38,869 nucleotides of DNA from Palsa-883 sp035486355. GTDB lineage: Bacteria > Pseudomonadota > Alphaproteobacteria > Acetobacterales > Acetobacteraceae. The notes beneath the pieces were generated by a model. The model saw only the letters and a program-made list of their open reading frames with translations. It had not been told where the DNA came from and made no database searches. The position numbers and the translations under genes were made by a program. Below are positions 33,856 to 38,869 of the stretch, in pieces; the first letter of the stretch is position 1; each line of letters starts with the position of its first letter. The DNA is taken from assembly GCA_035486355.1 (NCBI GenBank), contig DATHNE010000317.1, positions 1-38,869 of the forward strand. Direction: 5' to 3'.

Positions 33856-34643
33856 CCCGGCTTGCGTGCGATGGTGATCCACTCGTCGCGCAGCAGGCCG
33901 AACCGCACTTCCTGGTCCGGCGGCATGCGAAAGATCTCGGTCGTGAAGCCGACGGATTCCAACCGGTCGGTGAAGTCGAGGCCGTAATAGCGCTTGTGGT
34001 CGGGGGCGCTGAAATGTGCCACCCGATCGGCCGGGTCGGTCACAGCCGGGTTCTCGTAGGTCTCTTGGCGCGAGGTGTTGATCGGCACGCTGAAGATGCC
34101 AAACCCACCCGGCTTCAACAGACGGAACAGCTCCCGCATCGCCTGGCGGTCACCGTCGATGTGCTCCAGCACATGGTGCGCCATTACCACGTCGTAGCTG
34201 GCATCTGGCAGGCTGACGCGGGTGATGTCGACCTTGTGGGTGACACCCGGCTGATGCAGGTCCGCGGTCTCGTACAGCGCGTTGCCTTGCATCTGCCGCA
34301 TGGTGATCTTTTCCGGCGCGAAATGCAGGATGCGCTTGCCGGCCAGTTTGTTGCCGCCGCCTTCGGTGATCCACAAATGGGTCAGGCGATGGCGTTCACG
34401 CGAGCCGCAGCCCAGGCAGCGCGCATCCCAGCGCGGCGGCCGGCCGACCGCGACGAAAATGCCCTGGTAACGGCAGATCGGGCAGAGGCGCCGCGGCATG
34501 CGACGGTTGAACTGACCGGGATCGCGTAGAAAGGCACCGATCAGGCGGCGCAGGCGGCGCCAGCGCCCGGGCGATCGCGGCGGGACGAACGCCGCCGGTG
34601 CGGCGGCCTGTGGTGCGTCGGCGGTGAGGCTGTGGCTGGGCAT
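33852..34643 (-). CDS. SAM-dependent methyltransferase with N-terminal zinc ribbon
   Basis: This is a 263-residue class I methyltransferase. Four cysteines (C54, C57, C76, C79 in RRLCPICRYQG and ARCLGCGSRERHR) form a likely zinc ribbon before the Rossmann domain. That domain has ILHFAPEKITMRQMQ, YETADLHQPGVTHKVDITRV, YDVVMAHHVLEHIDGDRQAM and LFRLLKPGGFGIFSVPI. Such ribbon-methyltransferases are frequent in surface polysaccharide clusters. The first 45 residues are a Pro/Arg-rich extension. It is followed with overlap by the GT9 gene, consistent with glycan decoration. Confidence 0.87.
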   Translation of the reverse strand: MPSHSLTADAPQAAAPAAFVPPRSPGRWRRLRRLIGAFLRDPGQFNRRMPRRLCPICRYQGIFVAVGRPPRWDARCLGCGSRERHRLTHLWITEGGGNKLAGKRILHFAPEKITMRQMQGNALYETADLHQPGVTHKVDITRVSLPDASYDVVMAHHVLEHIDGDRQAMRELFRLLKPGGFGIFSVPINTSRQETYENPAVTDPADRVAHFSAPDHKRYYGLDFTDRLESVGFTTEIFRMPPDQEVRFGLLRDEWITIARKPG

Positions 34644-34723
34644 GGGATGTCGCCCCGGCGCATATCAGCCTGGGCGGGTGGGGGCAATCGGCAGGCGCGG
34701 CGGTGGCGCGCGCTCGCCGGGGG

Positions 34724-35632
34724 TCACGCCGATGCGCCGGCCGAGACGACATCACCATCGGTGCCTGCCGCCCCCTGATGCGACGACGCCGCGTGCAGTG
34801 GCTTTCGGAGGATCGCGGTACTCCAGCGATCCGGCAGGACCGTGGGCAATGTGCCGATCCTGGCGCAGAACTCATCCACGGCCTTGCGCGCTGCGGGAAA
34901 CCCATGGCTGCCGTAGTCATGCACCATGATCACGCCGCCCGGAAGCAAGGGCTGCCATATCGTCTCCAGCGCCGCCTTGATCGGCTGGTACAGATCGAAA
35001 TCGATATGGGCGAAGCGCCAGCGCCGATCTTCCAGACCACGGAATGAGTCAGGAAACCACCCCTTGATGATCGTCAAATTAGCAGGCCGGGTACCATCGC
35101 CGACATAGCGGGCAATCCTTTCCACCGAGGTTGGCGCGAAGTTGCCCTTGGTCCATGGCGCATCATAGTGAAGCTGCTCGACGGCGATGTCGCGCTCGTG
35201 AAAGCCCTCGAAGGTATCGAACGAAAACAGCGTCTGGGTCGGATCCATGAAACGATGGATCACCCGGAGGCTGTATCCACGGTGCGAACCCAGCTCGATG
35301 TAATCGCCGGCCGGCAGCCGGTTTGCGGCCTCGATCGCCTGGAAGAAGTTCAAGACCCGGATGGGATCGCTGTACAGCCCCGACGCCTCGTCCCGGATGC
35401 TAACACTGGCGTAGGCACGCAGGGCGTCGTGAAACGTCGCCCGCTTCTCGGGTGACGCCGACAGGATCGCCGGCGGGAACTGATGATAGACATCCAGATT
35501 GGCGAGCGCGCGCCGCTGCGCCCGGCGCGTGACGGCGCGTATGGATCGCAGAACCGCACTCCCCATGCGATAGACGCCTGGGGCAAGACGACGGACACCG
35601 GGGAATCGCTTGTCGGGCGCTTGATCTGACAT
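34724..35632 (-). CDS. TylF/MycF-type O-methyltransferase
   Basis: The 302-residue protein has the macrocin-O-methyltransferase pattern: YIELGSHRGYSLRVIHRFMD (SAM site), LFSFDTFEGFHERDIA, LTIIKGWFPDSFRGLEDRRW, FAHIDFDLYQPIKAALETIW and LLPGGVIMVHDYGSHGFPAA, where the DxD-type acidic residues bind Mg2+. TylF enzymes methylate sugar hydroxyls, so its place beside GT9 and another methyltransferase suggests a methylated surface glycan. I choose ATG 35632 with GGAG upstream; an in-frame ATG at 35653 adds seven residues. Confidence 0.88.
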   Translation of the reverse strand: MSDQAPDKRFPGVRRLAPGVYRMGSAVLRSIRAVTRRAQRRALANLDVYHQFPPAILSASPEKRATFHDALRAYASVSIRDEASGLYSDPIRVLNFFQAIEAANRLPAGDYIELGSHRGYSLRVIHRFMDPTQTLFSFDTFEGFHERDIAVEQLHYDAPWTKGNFAPTSVERIARYVGDGTRPANLTIIKGWFPDSFRGLEDRRWRFAHIDFDLYQPIKAALETIWQPLLPGGVIMVHDYGSHGFPAARKAVDEFCARIGTLPTVLPDRWSTAILRKPLHAASSHQGAAGTDGDVVSAGASA

Positions 35633-35749
35633 AGCCGTGCTGCTCCGTCGCATATCGTGCGACGCGGCCTATCATAGCCGCCATGTGACGGCCATCGGTG
35701 CGGCTCGCAGCACGCACAAGGGCAGAAACCGGTCTGGCAGCGCCTGCCG

Positions 35750-36589
35750 CTATTGCGGTGGTAGGCGTGACGTTTTGCGGGGCGGCTGCACGGTCGGATA
35801 AATCGCCTCTCCATAATGCGCGCGCAGCTCCTCGATCTGGTCCGGCGGTGGCGGCGCGTAGCACAGCCGTTTGCTGGTGAAGCCGCCGCCCATCAGTCGG
35901 TTCATTTTCACCGCCGTCTCGCCCAGCTTCACGAGGTTTGTGATGCCGTTCAGGATCGGCACCCCCGTCTCGGTCATATGGATGGCGTTGTCGGCGAGCA
36001 GCGCCATCACCACGCCACCGGCGGCGATCACCACCTCGGCCCCCGCATCGGTGTTGGCGCGCGCCGCCTGATTGAACTGCGCGACGATGCGGGCGCGGGC
36101 AGTGGGCTCGTCGAAGCCTTCCTTCAGGTCGAGCAGCCGATCGATCGCCATGCAATTCACCGCGGCCAGCCGGTCCTTCAGCCCGTAGCGCACGACGTTC
36201 TCCACGATGCGCGGGGTGAACTTCTCGTTGATCGTCACCAGCGAGAAGTTTGCGCCCATCATGCACGACATGTGCAGCGCCGATTCGCACAGACCCAGGA
36301 CCGGAATGTTCGCGATCTCGCGCGCCGCGTGCAGCCCGGGATCGGCAATGTTGCCAATCAGGAACGCATCATAGCCCTCTCGCACCGCGCGGCCGACATT
36401 TTCCAGCACCTCGCCGGTTTCGATGAATTCCAGATAGCGATAGTGATCGCCGGCGCCGCCACGGCCGGTGATGCCGTGCGCCTCGATCTGCGTATCCGGA
36501 TCTTTCACCGCGTCCAGGATGCGGCGCAGCGCCTGCGGATAACCGCCCCAGGCGTCCTCACGCGTCATGCTTTGGTACCAGAGTTTCAT
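35750..36589 (-). CDS. Asp/Glu/hydantoin racemase-fold protein lacking the usual catalytic cysteines
   Basis: This 279-residue protein has the two-domain fold of cofactor-independent Asp/Glu racemases. In hydantoin racemases the first cysteine lies in a motif like ACFGDPGL, but here the sequence is LIGNIADPGLHAAREIANIP (residues 77-96), without it. The second is in LGCAGM; here it is AEVVIAAGGVVMALLAD (184-200), again with no cysteine. Other cysteines (C101 in LGLCESALH, C109, C146) are elsewhere. It therefore may not be a racemase, and could be a lyase, isomerase or binding protein. GGGAGGG lies before the ATG at 36589; the open frame further upstream overlaps the divergent dioxygenase. Confidence 0.85.
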   Translation of the reverse strand: MKLWYQSMTREDAWGGYPQALRRILDAVKDPDTQIEAHGITGRGGAGDHYRYLEFIETGEVLENVGRAVREGYDAFLIGNIADPGLHAAREIANIPVLGLCESALHMSCMMGANFSLVTINEKFTPRIVENVVRYGLKDRLAAVNCMAIDRLLDLKEGFDEPTARARIVAQFNQAARANTDAGAEVVIAAGGVVMALLADNAIHMTETGVPILNGITNLVKLGETAVKMNRLMGGGFTSKRLCYAPPPPDQIEELRAHYGEAIYPTVQPPRKTSRLPPQ

Positions 36590-36676
36590 GCCGCCCTCCC
36601 GGTCCGTGCCGGACAGATTGTCAGACGATGGCGAACGCCGATACCCTGGGACGGGACGGATTGCCAGGAGGGCGGT

Positions 36677-37555
36677 ATGACGCTCAGCCTTATGCCGCTG
36701 CACCCGATCTTCGGCGCCGAGGTCGGTGGCATTGATCTGCGCGAGCCGGTGGACGATGCGACACTGCGCGCACTGTCCTTGGCGAATGACCAGTATGCCG
36801 TTCTGGTGTTCCGCGGGCAGTCCATGACGGATGACCAGCAAATTGCGTTCAGCGCGCGCTTCGGCACGCTGGAAACGACGATCAAGGCCTACCGGCCGGG
36901 GCACAAGCCGCGGCTGGACCTGCACATGTCCGATGTGTCCAATGTCGACGAGAACAACCGGGTGCTGCCGCTGGATGACCGACGACGGATGAACGGGCTG
37001 GGGAACCGACTGTGGCACACCGACAGTTCGTTCAAGGCGGTTCCGGCGCGATACTCGCTGCTATCCGCACGCGCGATCCCGCCGAGCGGCGGGGAGACCC
37101 AGTTCGCCGACATGCGCGCGGCGTATGATGCATTGCCCGCAGAGATGAAGGTGCGGATCTCTGGTCTGGTCGCGGAACATTCTGTGCTGTACTCGCGCTC
37201 CACCATCGGCTTCACGGACTATTCCGAGGAGGAGCAAACGCGGCTGCCGCCGGTGCCGCAGCTGCTGGTGCGCACGCATCCGGGGTCGGGTCGGAAGACG
37301 CTGTATCTCGCCTCGCATGCCGGATGGATCCGCGGCATGAAGGTGCCAGAGGCGCGTCTGCTGTTGCGGGACCTGATGGAGCACGCGACGCAGCCGGCAT
37401 TTGTGTATACGCATCATTGGCGGGTCGGTGACCTGGTCATGTGGGACAACCGCTGCACGATGCATCGCGCGCGGGATTACGACCCGATGGCGGTGCGGGA
37501 CATGCATCGCACGACGGTCTCGGATGGCGTTTCGTCACTGGAACAGGCGGCGTAA
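36677..37555 (+). CDS. TauD/TfdA-family Fe(II)/2-oxoglutarate dioxygenase
   Basis: The 292-residue enzyme uses 2-oxoglutarate and O2 to oxidise a small organic acid. The iron triad is H114 and D116 (LWHTDSSF) and H263 (CTMHRARDYDP), with the 2-oxoglutarate arginine near 274-278. It opens MTLSLMPLHPIFGAEVGGID, LREPVDDATL, typical of TfdA. Substrate is unknown; TfdA-like members cleave aryloxyalkanoates, others taurine or similar compounds. GGAGGG precedes the ATG at 36677. It diverges from the racemase-fold gene over 87 bases, and the two ribosome binding sites form a mirror-image inverted repeat. Confidence 0.9.
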   Translation: MTLSLMPLHPIFGAEVGGIDLREPVDDATLRALSLANDQYAVLVFRGQSMTDDQQIAFSARFGTLETTIKAYRPGHKPRLDLHMSDVSNVDENNRVLPLDDRRRMNGLGNRLWHTDSSFKAVPARYSLLSARAIPPSGGETQFADMRAAYDALPAEMKVRISGLVAEHSVLYSRSTIGFTDYSEEEQTRLPPVPQLLVRTHPGSGRKTLYLASHAGWIRGMKVPEARLLLRDLMEHATQPAFVYTHHWRVGDLVMWDNRCTMHRARDYDPMAVRDMHRTTVSDGVSSLEQAA

Positions 37556-37560
37556 CCCTT

Positions 37561-37636
37561 TGACCCCGGTCATGCCGGGCCCCGGGGCGCGGCCACGGGC
37601 CGACCCGAGGACAGGCTCAGGCCCGGTATCCATGCC
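37561..37636. repeat. Palindromic intergenic repeat
   Basis: Sequence of the GTCATGCCGGGC...GCCCGGTATCCATGCC type (start TGACCCCGGTCATGCCGGGC) lies just after the dioxygenase stop. A shorter relative is at 15403-15446. It abuts the cstA fragment and may mark the junction where that gene was cut. Confidence 0.45.
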
Positions 37637-37644
37637 TTCGCTTG

Positions 37645-37794
37645 CGGATGACCCATTTGCGCGGCGAGCACCGATCCCACCAGTGGGCCAGCTCCGGCGA
37701 TCGCCGCGCAATGATGGCCGAACAGGACGTGGCGGTTCGTTGAGACGTAATCCAGGCCGTCGTTATGCCGACAGGCCGGGGTGATCCTCTTCGG
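37645..37794 (-). pseudogene. Carbon starvation protein CstA fragment
   Basis: Reading the minus strand gives PKRITPACRHNDGLDYVSTN, RHVLFGHHCAAIAGAGPLVG, SVLAAQMGHP. Intact CstA has the nearly identical NNDGLNYVPTN...YVLFGHHFAAIAGAGPLVGPVLAAQMGYLPG segment at about residues 75-125. Only about 50 codons survive; on both sides the sequence departs from CstA (repeat DNA on one side, nothing recognisable on the other). It is thus a remnant of a peptide/pyruvate transporter gene. Identification rests on this distinctive motif from memory. Confidence 0.8.
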
Positions 37795-37835
37795 ATGGTG
37801 GGCAGGCTCATGCTGTCACGCCATGCGCAAGGCGG

Positions 37836-38609
37836 TCAGCTCGCGTAGTCGGGCTCTTCCCGATCCAGCACCCGGCGCCACGCGTCCAGATGCATGCGGG
37901 CGTCGATCTTCTGGCCCCACGGGCCATGCCAGTTGCGGCGCGTGCCGTCTGGCAACGACCGCAGCGGCTTGCCGGTCGCCATCGCCGTCATCTGATACAT
38001 GCAGGTGCGTTCGGCGATGTAACATTCGTCGAACGCGTCTGCCACGGTGGGGCCGACCACTGTCACGCCGTGCGCGCCCATCACCATGATGGTCTTGTCA
38101 CCCATCAGCTCGGCAACACGGTCGCCTTCCTCATTGTCGCCCACCGGCGCCGTGGCCCAGGTGTCGTACACTGCGCGGTCGTTCAGCAGCAGGTTGTTGT
38201 GGTGCGACAGTGCAAAGCTGGGGTCCTCCAGCAACGCCAGCGCGGTGAGGTACTGCGGATGCACATGCACCACGCAGGTCGCGTTCGGATTCCTCAGATG
38301 GATGCGCGCATGGATGTGGAATGCCACCTTGCGCAGCTCGCCCTTCCCGCGCAGCACCGTGCCATCCAGATCGCACACGATCAGCGAGCTCGCCGTCAGT
38401 TCCTGGAACAGGTAGCCACGCGGGTTGATCAGGAACAGCGGCGCGTCACCCGTCATGCGCTGCGGCAGCATCACCGAGTTGTGGTTGCCGATCTGCTCGT
38501 TCCAGCCCAGCCGGGCAGACACCCGGAACACCGCGGCCATGTCGCAGCGCAGGCGCCACTCCTCGGCTTCGGCATCACTTGAGGTCAGGCAGTGCAGCAC
38601 GGCAACCAT
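37836..38609 (-). CDS. Class II aldolase/adducin-family protein
   Basis: The 257-residue protein belongs to the zinc-dependent class II aldolase/adducin family (L-fuculose-phosphate aldolase-like). Marks: RLGWNEQIGNHNSVMLPQ near the N-terminus (phosphate-site equivalent), LIVCDLDGTVLRGKGELRKV, FHIHARIHLRNPNATCVVHV with H-x-H in CVVHVHPQYLTALALLED, and VMGAHGVTVVGPTVADAFDE. In the classical enzymes the paired His and a third His hold the zinc. Substrate unknown. AGGAGCG precedes the ATG. Confidence 0.88.
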   Translation of the reverse strand: MVAVLHCLTSSDAEAEEWRLRCDMAAVFRVSARLGWNEQIGNHNSVMLPQRMTGDAPLFLINPRGYLFQELTASSLIVCDLDGTVLRGKGELRKVAFHIHARIHLRNPNATCVVHVHPQYLTALALLEDPSFALSHHNNLLLNDRAVYDTWATAPVGDNEEGDRVAELMGDKTIMVMGAHGVTVVGPTVADAFDECYIAERTCMYQMTAMATGKPLRSLPDGTRRNWHGPWGQKIDARMHLDAWRRVLDREEPDYAS

Positions 38610-38706
38610 ACGTCACGCTCCTAATGGGGTGCGGAAATCCTGCGCCGGGTCTGCCGACTTGCCAAGAGTGTGCTGGCAGTTAGCATCGTCCACGATGGAT
38701 AAGTCT

Positions 38707-38869
38707 GGTTCTGTTGCCAAGCTATGCTCGCGGCCCTGTCGGGCTATGATCGTAGTAGGTCTGGGGATGGAGCGCTTCACGATGGTTGATATCAAAGGCC
38801 GTCATTTTGAGCGGGAGATCGTCCTTTGGGGTGTCCGCTGGTATGTGGCGTATCCGATCAGCTACCGCC
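38707..38869 (+). mobile_element. IS6-family insertion sequence, left end (truncated by window)
   Basis: GGTTCTGTTGCCAAG at 38707-38721 is the typical IS6 terminal inverted repeat start (GGxTCTGTTGCAAAG in relatives). A transposase begins 61 bases inside it. The right end lies beyond the window, so completeness and target duplication cannot be judged. Confidence 0.75.
38782..38869 (+). CDS. IS6-family transposase, N-terminal part
   Basis: The 29 visible residues, MVDIKGRHFEREIVLWGVRW followed by YVAYPISYR, match the opening of IS6/IS26-type DDE transposases (KGRHFEGEIILWAVRWYCRY in relatives). The DDE catalytic residues lie beyond the window. The gene would mobilise the element by cointegrate formation. 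Confidence 0.85.
   Translation, partial: MVDIKGRHFEREIVLWGVRWYVAYPISYR

Noticed and set aside
35816..36676. N-terminal extension of the TauD-type dioxygenase
   Set aside because: The upstream 287 codons are antisense to the racemase-fold gene, and a good ribosome binding site precedes ATG 36677.

Overview
The window is GC-rich DNA (roughly two thirds G+C by eye) from an alphaproteobacterium. The gene order yqeY, dnaG, rpoD with carA nearby, an invasion-locus-B-like secreted protein and the many amino-acid-type ABC transporters point to the Rhodospirillales, perhaps Acetobacteraceae. That placement is inference from gene content; there is no rRNA, no tRNA gene that I can see, and no CRISPR array.

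Positions 1-8059 are housekeeping. A carA gene (minus strand, cut by the window edge) reads in frame into an N-terminal helix-turn-helix domain. A GFA-type zinc protein and upp follow on the other strand, then a TacA/TacT-like toxin-antitoxin pair, and then the macromolecular-synthesis cluster yqeY-dnaG-rpoD with a GNAT gene. Positions 8060-10203 are an accessory island. A minus-strand chain of three small genes with overlapping stops and starts carries two in-frame stops and one frameshift, and beside it lies an intact Xre/RES toxin-antitoxin pair. Positions 10265-17295 hold an NYN-domain ribonuclease with an IalB-like protein, a membrane dipeptidase with an aldo/keto reductase, a HAD dehalogenase, a decayed group II intron reverse transcriptase, thrC and a small lipoprotein.

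Positions 17421-31544 are mostly catabolism and uptake: a D-tartrate-dehydratase-like enolase, a glycine/alanine-rich secreted protein, a cupin, a class IV aminotransferase, a complete branched-chain-amino-acid-type ABC transporter (binding protein, LivH, LivM, LivG, LivF with overlapping genes), a MetX-like hydrolase, and a minus-strand unit of IclR regulator, ThDP-dependent enzyme and a second, orphan binding protein. A cupin gene diverges from iclR, with matching operator-like sites between them. Positions 31548-35632 hold an MFS transporter and three glycan-type genes (GT9 glycosyltransferase, zinc-ribbon methyltransferase, TylF-type methyltransferase). Positions 35750-38609 hold an Asp/Glu-racemase-fold protein without the usual catalytic cysteines, a divergent TauD-type dioxygenase, a fragment of cstA and a class II aldolase. 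The window ends inside an IS6-family insertion sequence.

Intergenic DNA carries several dispersed palindromic elements. Two share related ends, and others sit where convergent or adjacent operons meet. The observations I rate highest are the HTH-CarA fusion with an apparently leaderless promoter, the decayed three-gene module next to the RES toxin, the TacT-like toxin with no ordinary start codon at the expected place, and the cysteine-less racemase-fold protein.
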